Shown: positions 16,302 through 25,025 of the stretch, one piece after another
Position numbering within the stretch: position 1 is the stretch's first letter
Layout of the letters: each line of letters begins with the position of its first letter
DNA from: Microbacterium testaceum
GTDB lineage: Bacteria > Actinomycetota > Actinomycetes > Actinomycetales > Microbacteriaceae
DNA: 64,000 bases
Direction of reading: 5' to 3'
Assembly (NCBI RefSeq): GCF_020781835.1
Contig: NZ_JAJGNJ010000009.1
Coordinates: forward strand, 102,823-166,822
Translations under genes and position numbers: made by a program
The notes under the pieces: generated by a model
What the model saw: the letters and a program-made list of their open reading frames with translations, nothing else
Told to the model about the DNA's origin: nothing
Databases searched by the model: none

Positions 16302-17317
16302 AGGCGCGGTGGGGCCGTCGAGGCCCGCGGGATGAGCGTCGGCATCGTGCGCTCGATGCGCGCCGCCGCGTCGGCATCCCACAGCATGTCCAGCGCGACC
16401 TCGGCGATCCGATCGAAGTGCGTGCGCACCGAGGTCAGGGGCACCGGAAGACGCGAGACGAGCGGGATGTCGTTGTATCCGACGATCGACAGGTCGGGAC
16501 CGGCATCCAGGCCCATCGACTGCGCCACCGTCGACACCCCGACCGCGAGGTTGTCGTTGGCGGCGAAGACGGCGGTGGGGCGGTCGGGCCCGCCCAAGAG
16601 CTTCCGCGCCGCCTCGATGCCGTGATCGAGGCCGTAGCCGACGGCGAGGATCCGCCCGTCGCGCAGGGCGACGCCGGCTTCCCGCAGCGCGCGTTCGGCC
16701 CCCGCTCGGCGGTCGCGCCCGCTCGAGGTGAACCACGGGCCGGTGATGACGCCGATGTCGCGGTGACCGAGGTCGAGCAGGTGGCGCACGGCGAGGTATC
16801 CGCCGGTCTCGTCATCGCCCAGTGACGACGGACTCACCCCATCCGATCGCAGCGCGAGCACGTGCGCGATCCCGCGCTCGCGCAGAGAGGCGGGCAGGGC
16901 GTCGTCGAGACGCGCCGTCGCGAGGACCAGGCCGTCGACGCCGCGACCGAGGAGCGTCTCGGTGGCGCGGCGCTCCTCGTCGGCGTCGTCACCGCACGTC
17001 GCGACCACGGCGAAGTACCCGCGTCGGTGCGCCGCACGCTCGATCGCCTCGAACATCAGCGCCATCACGGCATCCGTCAGACGGGGCACGAGGACACCGA
17101 TGGTGCCGGTGGCCCCCCGGCGCAGGCTCGAGGCCGACACGTTGCGCCGGTAGCCCAACTCGTCGGCGACCGCGCGCACGCGTTCGGCGGTCGCGGATCG
17201 CGAGCGCGGGGTCCGATCGTCGAGCACGCGGCTGACGGTGGAGATGCTGACCCCGGATGCCACAGCGACGTCCTTGAGCGTGACCACGTGCCGCGCCGCG
17301 GAATCGATGTCGACCAT
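16298..17317 (-). CDS. LacI-family transcriptional regulator
   Basis: 339 residues from MVDIDSAA. LacI HTH at about 13–60 (TLKDVAVASGVSISTVSRVLDD), hinge, then a ribose-binding-protein-like sensor (GTIGVLVPRLTDAV, LGHRDIGVITGP, VGYNDIPLVSRL, PLTSVRTH). The gene is divergent from the DHDPS-like/Nramp-like pair with three GGGAACG(A/T)TC-type sites between them, so it most likely represses that pair and responds to its substrate. Confidence 0.93.
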   Translation of the reverse strand: MVDIDSAARHVVTLKDVAVASGVSISTVSRVLDDRTPRSRSATAERVRAVADELGYRRNVSASSLRRGATGTIGVLVPRLTDAVMALMFEAIERAAHRRGYFAVVATCGDDADEERRATETLLGRGVDGLVLATARLDDALPASLRERGIAHVLALRSDGVSPSSLGDDETGGYLAVRHLLDLGHRDIGVITGPWFTSSGRDRRAGAERALREAGVALRDGRILAVGYGLDHGIEAARKLLGGPDRPTAVFAANDNLAVGVSTVAQSMGLDAGPDLSIVGYNDIPLVSRLPVPLTSVRTHFDRIAEVALDMLWDADAAARIERTMPTLIPRASTAPPRL

Positions 17318-17361
17318 GGGCCCTCCCCCCGTCACGATACCCGTCCGATGCAATCCTTCCC

Positions 17362-17437
17362 GGGAACGATCCGAGAAAAGTCTTGACATGCGCCGCCGAT
17401 CGACCGCACACTTGCGATCGTTCCCGCAAACGTTCCC
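17362..17437. promoter_or_regulatory. LacI operator cluster and promoter
   Basis: Three related sites fit the LacI-type core GGGAACG(A/T)TC: GGGAACGATCC (17362–17372), the inverse GCGATCGTTCCC (17414–17425) and CAAACGTTCCC (17427–17437). A promoter TTGACA (17383–17388), 18-bp spacer and CACACT (17407–17412) lies between them, so sites two and three fall just downstream of −10. Layout suits repression by looping. Confidence 0.7.
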
Positions 17438-17476
17438 ATCCGGAGAACGCTCGACGAAGAGACGAAGGAGACGACG

Positions 17477-18412
17477 ATGGTCCTCGACCTCCGCGGCCTG
17501 AACCCCGCCCCCGTTACCCCGTTCACCCCCGACGGCGATGTCGACTACGCCGCCATCCAGCGCCTCGGCTCGTGGCTGGGATCGATCGACGGGGTCAAGA
17601 GCCTCGTCGTCCTCGGACACGCCGGAGAAGGCACCTTCCTGACGGAGAAGGAGCAGCTCGACGTGATCCGCGCGTTCCGCGACTCGGTCGACGACCGGCT
17701 GCCGATCATCGCCGGCATCACCAAGGAGGGCAACCTCACCGCCGCGCTCGAGGCGAAGGATGCCGCCGCCGCGGGCGCGAAAGGCGCGCTCGTGTACCCC
17801 TCGCACGGATGGCTGCGCTTCGGCTTCCAGCCCGGCGCCCCGCAGACCCGCTACCGCGCGATCTGGGAGGAGTCCGGCCTGGAGGAGATCCTCTTCCAGT
17901 ACCCCGACAACACCAAGGCCTCGTACGACCTCGACACCCAGCTCGAGATCGCTGGCCAAGAGGGTGTGAACCACACGAAGAACGGCGTGCGCAACATGCG
18001 CCGCTGGTACACCGAGATCCCCGCTCTGCGTGCCGCCTACCCCGAGCTCCAGGTGCTGTCGTGCCACGACGAGTACCTGCTCCCGACGATGTTCGACGTC
18101 GACGGTCTCCTCGTCGGCTACGGCAACATCGCCCCCGAACTCCTCGTGGAACTCATCGCCGCCGGCAAGGCACGCGACTACGCCGGCGCCCACGCGATCC
18201 ACGAGCGCCTGCTCCCGGTGACGAAGGCCGTGTATCACCGCGGCTCCCACATGGAGGGCACGGTGGCCCTCAAGTGGGGCCTGGTGAATCGTGGCATCCT
18301 GGATCACGCCACCGTGCGCGAGCCCCTCCTGCCCCTGCCCGCCGGAGCCGACGCTGAGATCGCCGCCGCGTTCGCCTCCGCCGACCTGGGCAGCGTGGTC
18401 GTCCCGGCCTGA
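17477..18412 (+). CDS. Dihydrodipicolinate synthase-family aldolase/lyase (divergent)
   Basis: 311 residues, preceded by GAAGGAGAC. The opening LRGLNPAPVTPFTPDGDVDY is that of the DHDPS/NAL superfamily barrel. Active-site motifs differ from true DapA: GTTGE is replaced by GHAGEG, and YNxP by FQYPDN, so the catalytic Tyr is Phe. A lysine in VNHTKNG is the probable Schiff-base residue. It is therefore probably not lysine biosynthesis but a pyruvate- or keto-acid lyase/dehydratase. Under likely LacI control and followed by an Nramp-like transporter. Confidence 0.8.
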   Translation: MVLDLRGLNPAPVTPFTPDGDVDYAAIQRLGSWLGSIDGVKSLVVLGHAGEGTFLTEKEQLDVIRAFRDSVDDRLPIIAGITKEGNLTAALEAKDAAAAGAKGALVYPSHGWLRFGFQPGAPQTRYRAIWEESGLEEILFQYPDNTKASYDLDTQLEIAGQEGVNHTKNGVRNMRRWYTEIPALRAAYPELQVLSCHDEYLLPTMFDVDGLLVGYGNIAPELLVELIAAGKARDYAGAHAIHERLLPVTKAVYHRGSHMEGTVALKWGLVNRGILDHATVREPLLPLPAGADAEIAAAFASADLGSVVVPA

Positions 18413-18420
18413 CCCCCTCG

Positions 18421-18446
18421 GGGGCGGCCCCCGGGACGGCCGCCCC
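18421..18446 (+). promoter_or_regulatory. Intercistronic hairpin
   Basis: Nine-bp perfect GC stem (18421–18429 with 18438–18446) in the 74-bp gap between the DHDPS-like and Nramp-like genes. No T-run; it may reduce read-through or protect the upstream mRNA. Confidence 0.55.
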
Positions 18447-18486
18447 TCATGACCCATCTCGTCAATGACGACGGAAGGACCCACCC

Positions 18487-19803
18487 ATGAGCGATCGCAC
18501 CACCGCACGACCCCCCGCGACCCCCGGCACCGGTCACGGCCGCATCTCGACCGAGACCATCCGCAACCTCGTCGGCTCGCACGGCACACGCCGGACGTTC
18601 TGGCGCCGCCTCGCCCTCATCGGTCCCGCCTTCGTCGCGGGCGCCTGGCAGTTCGGCCCCGGCAACCTCACCACCGCGATGAACGCCGGAGCCCTCTACG
18701 GCTACACCCTGATCTGGGTGATCATCGTCTCGACGATTCTGATGATCTTCCTCACCGACATGAGCGTCCGATTGGGGATCCGCACGCCGGTGTCCCTGAT
18801 CTCCTCGATCAAAGACACCTACGGCACCTGGGTCGGCGTCGCGGCCGGCATCGGGGTGTTCCTGATCACCCTGTGCTTCTCGGTCGGCAACGCCGTCGGT
18901 TCCGGTGTGGGGCTGTCGATGCTGATCCCCGGCACCTCGCCCGTGATGTGGACGCTCATCTGCACCGTCCTGGTGGGCACGATCCTGCTGCTGAAGAAGA
19001 TCTACGGCGTCGTCGAGAAGATCCTCATCGCCATCGTCGCGCTCATGGCGTTCTGCTTCATCGCCTCCGCCTTCGCGTCGAACCCCGACTGGGCCGCCGC
19101 CGGAGCCGGGCTCATCCCCATCGTCCCCGGCGGAGCATGGCTGCTCATCATCGGTCTCGTCGGGACGAACTTCTCGATCAATGCCGCGTTCTTCACCTCG
19201 TACGGCACGAAAGCCCGCGATCGCGACGCGGGCGAGTACCGCGACATCACCGTCGTCGACACCATCCCGGGCATCGTCGCGCCCGGCATCATGACGGCCC
19301 TCGTGATCGTCGTCTCGGCGTCCGTGCTGGGCCAGACCGGAGCCGACACCCCGGCGGCCTTCACCGGCCTGGCGCGCATCTTCGAACCCGTCGCGGGTCC
19401 CGTGGGGGCGTGGATCTTCGCGCTCGGGTTCTTCGGGGCGGCGTTCTCGTCCATGATCCCGAACTGCATCGCCGGCGGCACCATGCTCTCCGACGCCCTC
19501 GGCCGGGGCCCCTCCTCCGAGACGTTGGCGGCGCGGCTGGGCAGCGCCTTCATCCTGGCGTTCGGTCTCGGAGTCACGATCGCCTTCTCCGGAGCCTCAC
19601 CGGTGCAGCTCATCGTCCTCGCCCAGGCGCTGACGGTGCTGTTCGCCCCGATCCTGGCGGCGCTCATCATCGTGATGGCGAACAACCGCGATCTCATGGG
19701 CCCGCTGCGCAACCGCTGGTGGCAGAACGTGTTCGGCGTCATCGGCCTCGTCGCCGTCCTTGCCCTGTCCGTCCGGTTGATGGTGACCCTGATCGCGGGG
19801 TGA
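18487..19803 (+). CDS. Nramp-superfamily transporter lacking the canonical metal site
   Basis: 438 residues, about eleven membrane segments. The TM1 motif is FGPGN where metal-transporting Nramps have DPGN, so the metal-binding Asp is Gly; the TM6 motif is VGTNFSINAAFF where Nramps have a MPHN-type sequence, so the metal-binding Met and the His are lost. The Asn of TM1 is kept. The architecture (LIGPAFVAGAW start, TM1 break) is clearly Nramp. With two ligands gone and a keto-acid lyase upstream, its substrate may be an organic solute or a different cation. Transport of Mn/Fe should not be assumed. Confidence 0.8.
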   Translation: MSDRTTARPPATPGTGHGRISTETIRNLVGSHGTRRTFWRRLALIGPAFVAGAWQFGPGNLTTAMNAGALYGYTLIWVIIVSTILMIFLTDMSVRLGIRTPVSLISSIKDTYGTWVGVAAGIGVFLITLCFSVGNAVGSGVGLSMLIPGTSPVMWTLICTVLVGTILLLKKIYGVVEKILIAIVALMAFCFIASAFASNPDWAAAGAGLIPIVPGGAWLLIIGLVGTNFSINAAFFTSYGTKARDRDAGEYRDITVVDTIPGIVAPGIMTALVIVVSASVLGQTGADTPAAFTGLARIFEPVAGPVGAWIFALGFFGAAFSSMIPNCIAGGTMLSDALGRGPSSETLAARLGSAFILAFGLGVTIAFSGASPVQLIVLAQALTVLFAPILAALIIVMANNRDLMGPLRNRWWQNVFGVIGLVAVLALSVRLMVTLIAG

Positions 19804-19818
19804 ACATCACCCCGCCGT

Positions 19819-19852
19819 GAGCGGCCCCCGTCTGTGCGGACCGGGGCCGCTC
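19819..19852 (+). terminator. Terminator after Nramp-like gene
   Basis: GAGCGGCCCC (19819–19828) pairs with GGGGCCGCTC (19843–19852), a perfect 10-bp stem with a 14-base loop, 16 bp after the stop. Followed by TGCGTGGT, no long U-tract. Confidence 0.7.
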
Positions 19853-19859
19853 TGCGTGG

Positions 19860-19997
19860 TCACTCGATGCCACCGATCATCTGGTCGATCTCGCGCTCGG
19901 TCTCACGCCCCATCGGGCGGTCCTCCTCGGGCGAGGGCATGTCGCTTTCGTCGTCGACCGTGGGGTTCTCGAACGGCTGCTTCTTCTCGTTGTCCAT
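19860..19997 (-). CDS. 45-residue acidic protein
   Basis: ATG at 19997 and TGA at 19860. The product is strongly charged (MDNEKKQPFENPTVDDE start, EREIDQMIGGIE end; about 14 Asp/Glu), without membrane or Cys motifs. It stands alone between a terminator and the acyl-CoA synthetase gene. Support is an intact frame in an otherwise empty gap and a composition unlike random GC-rich frames. Function unknown. Confidence 0.5.
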   Translation of the reverse strand: MDNEKKQPFENPTVDDESDMPSPEEDRPMGRETEREIDQMIGGIE

Positions 19998-20042
19998 GAT
20001 CCGATCGTCACACGCGCAGCCGATGCGGACGAGGGGCTTGCC

Positions 20043-21734
20043 TCACCCGCGGAGGCTGTCGTCGCGCCACTCCACGACGACCACCTCGCCGCGCGCGGCG
20101 CGTTCCTCGCGATCGCGGAGCTCGACCCGGCGGATCTTGCCCGAGATCGTCTTCGGGAGCTCCGCGAACTCGATGCGGCGCAGACGCTGGAAGGGAGCCA
20201 GATGCTCGCGGGCGAAGCGCAGGATCTCCAACGCGACCTCCTCGCCGGGTTCGTGTCCGGATGCCAGCACGACGTACGCCTTGGGCACCGACAACCGCAG
20301 ATCGTCGGGGGCGGGCACGACCGCCGCCTCGACGACGGCCGGGTGCCCGATCAGCACGCTCTCCAGCTCGAACGGGCTGATCTTGTAGTCCGAGGACTTG
20401 AAGACGTCGTCCGTGCGGCCGATGTAGGTGATGCTGCCGGTGTCGTCGCGTCGCGCGACGTCGCCGGTGTGGAAGAGCCCGTCGGCGAAGGCATCCGCGT
20501 TCCGCTCCGGGTCGCCGACATACCCCGTCATGAGGTTCACGGGACGCGTCGTCAGGTCGAGACAGATCTCACCCTCGTCGGCCCGCTCGCCGGTGAGGGG
20601 ATCGACGATCACCACGGGGCAGCCCGGGAGCGGCCGGCCCATCGAGCCGGGGACGAGCGGCGCGCCCGGCGTGTTCGCTACGATCGCGGTCATCTCGGTC
20701 TGGCCGTATCCGTCGCGGATGTCGAGCCCCCACGCGCGCTGCACGTGCGCGATGACCTCGGGGTTCAAGGGCTCACCGGCCGAGACCACTTCGCGCAGCG
20801 CGCCGCGCCGACCCGACAGCTCGGTCTGGATGAGCATGCGCCACACCGTGGGCGGCGCGCAGAAGGTCGTCACGCGATCGCGCTCGAGTTCGGCCAGCAG
20901 CCGCTCGGCCGAGAACCGCGAGTAGTTCAGCGCGAGCACGGTCGCCTCCGCGATCCACGGCGCGAAGAAGCAGCTCCACGCGTGCTTCGCCCAGCCCGGC
21001 GAGCTGATCGCCAGATGCACGTCGCCGGGCTCCAGCCCGAGCCAGTACATGGTGCTGAGGTGCCCGACCGGGTACGACACGTGCGTGTGCTCGACGAGCT
21101 TCGGCTTCGAGGTGGTGCCCGAGGTGAAATACAGCAGCAGGCGGTCGTCGGCGGTCGTCCCCGGATGCCGTGCCGGCGGCGCCTCCGCGCGGAACGCGTC
21201 GTCGTAGCGCGCCCACCCCGGCCGCGGCTCACCGACGATGATCCGACCGAGGTCGGTGGGCGTACCGTCGAACTTGGCGGCATCCGCTGCTCCCACGATG
21301 ACGTGCCGGATCTCGGCGCGCTCGATCCGGTCGGCGAGGTCTCCCGGTCCGAGCGCCGTCGTGGTCGGCGCGATCACACCGCCGAGCTTCATGATCGCAA
21401 GCATCGACTCCCACAGTTCGACCTGGTTGCCGAGCATCAGGAGCACCGCGTGCCCCTTTCGGACGCCCCGGGATGCCAGCCACGCCGCGAGCTGATCCGA
21501 ACGCCGGGCGAGCTCGTCGAACGTCCGCTCGTGGTGCGTCTCATCGTCGTCGACCACGATCAGCGCGGGTCGATCGTTGCCGCGCGCCATCGGGTCGAAC
21601 CAGTCGATGGCCCAGTTGAAGGGTCCCTCGATGCGCGGCCACACGAACGACGCCGCACGCTCGGGATCGGTTCGGGCCGCGAGCAGTCGGTCGCGCGCCG
21701 CGCGGTACTGCTCGGTGGGGGTGGTCGAGGTCAT
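20043..21734 (-). CDS. Acyl-CoA synthetase (AMP-binding enzyme)
   Basis: 563 residues from MTSTTPTEQYRA; the longer open frame upstream belongs to the hydrolase region. ANL-superfamily motifs are intact: P-loop YFTSGTTSKPK, DGYGQTEM, YIGRTDDVFKSSDYKISPFE and the C-terminal lysine in LPKTISGKIRR. Similar to medium-chain (AcsM-like) acyl-CoA synthetases; activates a carboxylic acid to its CoA thioester via an acyl-adenylate. Starts 20 bp after the alpha/beta hydrolase stop, so likely one unit acting on ester-derived acids. Confidence 0.88.
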   Translation of the reverse strand: MTSTTPTEQYRAARDRLLAARTDPERAASFVWPRIEGPFNWAIDWFDPMARGNDRPALIVVDDDETHHERTFDELARRSDQLAAWLASRGVRKGHAVLLMLGNQVELWESMLAIMKLGGVIAPTTTALGPGDLADRIERAEIRHVIVGAADAAKFDGTPTDLGRIIVGEPRPGWARYDDAFRAEAPPARHPGTTADDRLLLYFTSGTTSKPKLVEHTHVSYPVGHLSTMYWLGLEPGDVHLAISSPGWAKHAWSCFFAPWIAEATVLALNYSRFSAERLLAELERDRVTTFCAPPTVWRMLIQTELSGRRGALREVVSAGEPLNPEVIAHVQRAWGLDIRDGYGQTEMTAIVANTPGAPLVPGSMGRPLPGCPVVIVDPLTGERADEGEICLDLTTRPVNLMTGYVGDPERNADAFADGLFHTGDVARRDDTGSITYIGRTDDVFKSSDYKISPFELESVLIGHPAVVEAAVVPAPDDLRLSVPKAYVVLASGHEPGEEVALEILRFAREHLAPFQRLRRIEFAELPKTISGKIRRVELRDREERAARGEVVVVEWRDDSLRG

Positions 21735-21754
21735 GGGGCTCCTTCGCTCGCCTT

Positions 21755-22717
21755 CTACGCTAGCCACCCCAGCCACCGGTCGAGCGTCGCGTAGGCGGCA
21801 TCCCTCGCCGTCGGCTGCGACAGGAACACGTCGTGGAGCGCCCCGTCGATGCGGGCGATCGTCACCTCGCGGGCGATGCGGGTGGCGGCGCGGGCGATGT
21901 CGTCGACGACGAGCACCGAATCCGACGAGAGCATCGCGTCGCTCCATGACAGCGCCGAGGTCGACCGCGCCGACAGCAGAACGAGCGCCGGGCAGCCGAC
22001 CTCGACCCCGGATGCCACCCGCGCGTGGCCCGCGACCACGGCGGCGAGCCATCCCGGATGCGTCGGGAAGCCGCGCGGGGGACGCCACCCCTTCGGGCTG
22101 TCGGGGAGTGTGCCGACCTCGCGCTGCGCGCGGGTGTAGAACCCGAGGTCGACCGCGGGATGGGCGCCGAGCGGGTCGATGCGGGCACGGGCGTTGAGGA
22201 TCGGCGCGAGCGCCTGCCGTCCGAGGGGCCCGAGCTGGAGTTCGAGCCAGGGACTGTTCAGAACGACGGCGTGCGCGCGGCCCGGGTGTCGCGCCGCCCA
22301 CAGCGTCAGGGTCAAGCCGCCGGTGCTGTGGCCGAGCAGCACGAGACGCCGCCCGTGGGCCTCGGCGCCCATGGCATCCAGGGCCGCCTCGATGTCGGCG
22401 TCGTACACGTCGAGGGCGGCGACGTACCCGCGCGTCTGCCCCGCGCGGATGCTGCGGCCGTACTTGCGCAGGTCGAGCGCGTGGAACCGCGCCCCGCGCT
22501 CGGTGAAGAACCGCGCGAGACCGGCCTGGAAGAAGTAGTCCGACCAGCCGTGCACGTACAGGACGTCGACCTCGCGCCACGCCCCGAACAGCCGCGCACC
22601 GGGGTGGGGCATGGCCCGCACGAGCGTCGCGACGACCTCGCCCTCGTCGTCCGCGCCGAGCGGCAGGGTCCGCTGCTCGAACCCGTCGCCGAGGATGTCC
22701 GGATGCCACTCCCCCAT
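21755..22717 (-). CDS. Alpha/beta hydrolase (monoacylglycerol lipase-like)
   Basis: 320 residues. Nucleophile elbow GHSTGG, oxyanion element LYVHGWSDYFF and a C-terminal His in GALHDVF complete the catalytic triad with an Asp (VVDD region). Resembles the serine aminopeptidase/'lysophospholipase' family. Neighbour of an acyl-CoA synthetase, so it may release the fatty acid that the latter activates. Confidence 0.85.
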   Translation of the reverse strand: MGEWHPDILGDGFEQRTLPLGADDEGEVVATLVRAMPHPGARLFGAWREVDVLYVHGWSDYFFQAGLARFFTERGARFHALDLRKYGRSIRAGQTRGYVAALDVYDADIEAALDAMGAEAHGRRLVLLGHSTGGLTLTLWAARHPGRAHAVVLNSPWLELQLGPLGRQALAPILNARARIDPLGAHPAVDLGFYTRAQREVGTLPDSPKGWRPPRGFPTHPGWLAAVVAGHARVASGVEVGCPALVLLSARSTSALSWSDAMLSSDSVLVVDDIARAATRIAREVTIARIDGALHDVFLSQPTARDAAYATLDRWLGWLA

Positions 22718-22772
22718 GGCGCCAGCCTAGGGCGACGGCATCCATCCGAGGAGAACAGGCACCCTCGGCCCC

Positions 22773-22816
22773 GGCGCCGCCTGTGCCGGGCTCCGGCGCC
22801 GCCCGTGCCGGGCTCC
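22773..22816. repeat. Two 22-bp tandem copies
   Basis: Units 22773–22794 and 22795–22816 (GGCGCCGCCTGTGCCGGGCT start) differ at one base. They lie in the 178-bp gap between the ATPase gene end and the hydrolase start, which otherwise shows no gene. Confidence 0.8.
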
Positions 22817-22895
22817 GGACAGATTGCGGTGGAACTGCCTCAACGGTTCCCGTTCGGCCCCGTTGCCGCCCGTTGCTCCGGAGTCCGGCACGGCG

Positions 22896-24164
22896 TCAGC
22901 GCGTCGCGCCGGCGTCCTCGCGCGCCGCGCGCTCCTTGGCCCGCTCCAGCGCGCGCGTGCGCGCGGCGCGGGCGTCTTCCTCGAGCTTCTCGGCTCTCGC
23001 CTCGTCGCGCGTGAGATTGACGCCGGTCTCGGGGTCGAACAAATGCAGCGAATCGGGCGAGAACCACAGGCGCGCGGCATCCCCGGCACGGATGGCGCTC
23101 ATGGCATCCAGCGCGACGACGAGCTCGGTACGCAGGCTCTCGCCGTCCAAGTCGCGGTCGAGCTCCGAGAGCTTCTCCTTCACCGTCGCGTCGGTCTCGT
23201 AGGGGACGTAGGCGTAGAGCACCTCGCCCAGCCACTCGGTCATCTCGATGTCGAGTTCGGCCGTCACCCCGCCCGTGAGGTCGCGTTCGGTGGCGTTTGC
23301 GTCCTCGAACGCGTCGGGGCGCACGCCGACGATGACCAGGTCGCGGCCCTCGACAGCGGCACGCAGCCGATCGTCGAGGGGCACGTCGGCGAACGGCAGG
23401 CGCAGCACGTCGCCGTCGACCGTGCCGCTGAGGAAGTTCATCGGCGGCGAACCGATGAACCCGGCGACGAAGAGGTTCACCGGCTGGTCGTACAGTCCGC
23501 GCGGGCTCGCGACCTGCTGCAGCTCGCCGCGACGGAGCACCGCGACGCGGTCGCCGAGGGTCATCGCCTCGGTCTGGTCGTGGGTGACGTACACGGTGGT
23601 GATGCCGAGCGAGCGCTGCAGCCGCGCGATCTCGGTGCGCATCTGCCCGCGCAGCTTCGCGTCGAGGTTGGACAGCGGCTCGTCGAAGAGGAACGCACTG
23701 GCGTTGCGGACGATCGCGCGTCCCATGGCCACGCGCTGACGCTGGCCGCCCGAGAGGTTCGCGGGCTTGCGCTCCAGGTGCTCGTCGAGCTCGAGCAGCT
23801 TCGAGGCGCGGCGCACGCGGGCGTCGATCTCCTTCTCGTCGACGTCGCTGGACTTCAGTCGCATGGGGAAGGCGATGTTCTCGTACACGGTCAGGTGCGG
23901 GTAGAGCGCATAGTTCTGGAACACCATGGCGAGGTTGCGGTCCTTCGGCGCCTTGTCATTGACCACCTCGTCGTCGATCCGCAGCTCGCCGTCGGAGATG
24001 TCCTCGAGACCGACGATCATCCGCAGCAGCGTCGACTTGCCGCACCCCGAGGGGCCGACGAGGATGACGAACTCGCCGTCGGCGATGTCGAGATCGACGC
24101 CCTTGACCGCGGTGAAGCCGTCGTCGTACGTCTTGACGATGCGGTTGAGAGTGATGGATGCCAT
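22896..24164 (-). CDS. Sugar ABC transporter ATP-binding protein (SugC/MsmK type)
   Basis: 422 residues. Walker A GPSGCGKST, signature LSGGQRQRVAMGRA, Walker B AFLFDEPLSNLD and VYVTHDQTEAM are intact; a MalK-like C-terminal regulatory (OB/TOBE) region follows, including VIVGVRPDAFEDAN. A further 35–40 residues at the end are highly charged (EARAEKLEEDARAARTRALE), probably helical and unusual for the family. Energises the adjacent permeases and may also serve the importer at 58.4–61.5 kb, which lacks its own ATPase. Starts 12 bp after the permease stop. Confidence 0.92.
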   Translation of the reverse strand: MASITLNRIVKTYDDGFTAVKGVDLDIADGEFVILVGPSGCGKSTLLRMIVGLEDISDGELRIDDEVVNDKAPKDRNLAMVFQNYALYPHLTVYENIAFPMRLKSSDVDEKEIDARVRRASKLLELDEHLERKPANLSGGQRQRVAMGRAIVRNASAFLFDEPLSNLDAKLRGQMRTEIARLQRSLGITTVYVTHDQTEAMTLGDRVAVLRRGELQQVASPRGLYDQPVNLFVAGFIGSPPMNFLSGTVDGDVLRLPFADVPLDDRLRAAVEGRDLVIVGVRPDAFEDANATERDLTGGVTAELDIEMTEWLGEVLYAYVPYETDATVKEKLSELDRDLDGESLRTELVVALDAMSAIRAGDAARLWFSPDSLHLFDPETGVNLTRDEARAEKLEEDARAARTRALERAKERAAREDAGATR

Positions 24165-24176
24165 GGAATCTCTCCT

Positions 24177-25025
24177 CTAGCCCTTGACGGCGCCCTGCGT
24201 GAGACCGGACACGATCCGGCGCTGGAAGATCACGACGACGATGACGATGGGGATGGTGACGACGATCGCCGCGGCGGAGATCGCGCCCGTGGGCTCCTCG
24301 AACTGCGAGGCCCCGGTGAAGAACGACAGCGCCGCCGGCACCGGGCGCGCGGCATCCGTCGATGTCAGCGAGATGCCGTAGACGAAGTCGTTCCACGCGA
24401 TGAAGAACGCGATGATGGCGGTGGTGAAGACGCCCGGCGCCGCCAACGGGACGACGGTCTTGCGGAACGCCTCGAACGGAGTCGCCCCATCGACCTGCGC
24501 CGCCTGCTCCAGCTCCCAGGGGATCTGACGGAAGAACGCCGCGAGCGTCCAGATAGAGATCGGCAGCGTCAGCGACAGGTACGGGATGATCAGCCCGAGC
24601 CACGTGTCGTAGAGGCCGATCGCGCGCCACAGGTTGAACAGCGGCGTCACGATCGACACGATCGGGAACACCGAGACCGCGAGCGCCGTCGTCAAGATCA
24701 CACGCTTGCCCGGGAAGTCCAGCCGCGCGATCGCATAGGCGCACAGCGTCGCCAGCACCACGGCGATGAACGTGGCGATGAGCGAGATGCCGATCGAGTT
24801 GCGCAGCGCCGGAAGGAAGAGATCCTGTGCGCTGCCGCCCGGGGCGAGGATCGTGGCGTAGTTGTCGAGCGTCCACTCCTCGGGCAGGAGCGTCCCCGAG
24901 AACAGTCCCGCCGGCGTCTTGAACGATGTCATCGCGATCGAGAAGACCGGGAACAGCGACCACACCAGGACGACGGCGATGATCACGATCCAGGCGATCC
25001 GCTGGGGCCAGGTCATCGCGCGCAT
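24177..25025 (-). CDS. Carbohydrate ABC permease (MalG/SugB type)
   Basis: 282 residues from MRAMTWPQR. Six membrane segments with the EAA loop EQAAQVDGATPFEAFRKTVVPL that contacts the ATPase. Its ATG overlaps the stop of the upstream permease (TGATG). Completes the importer with the neighbouring binding protein, first permease and ATPase. Confidence 0.92.
   Translation of the reverse strand: MRAMTWPQRIAWIVIIAVVLVWSLFPVFSIAMTSFKTPAGLFSGTLLPEEWTLDNYATILAPGGSAQDLFLPALRNSIGISLIATFIAVVLATLCAYAIARLDFPGKRVILTTALAVSVFPIVSIVTPLFNLWRAIGLYDTWLGLIIPYLSLTLPISIWTLAAFFRQIPWELEQAAQVDGATPFEAFRKTVVPLAAPGVFTTAIIAFFIAWNDFVYGISLTSTDAARPVPAALSFFTGASQFEEPTGAISAAAIVVTIPIVIVVVIFQRRIVSGLTQGAVKG

Noticed and set aside
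21735..22745. Fusion of acyl-CoA synthetase with an upstream 337-codon domain
   Set aside because: The upstream part is an out-of-frame shadow of the alpha/beta hydrolase; the ANL enzyme has a normal start at MTSTTPTEQ.
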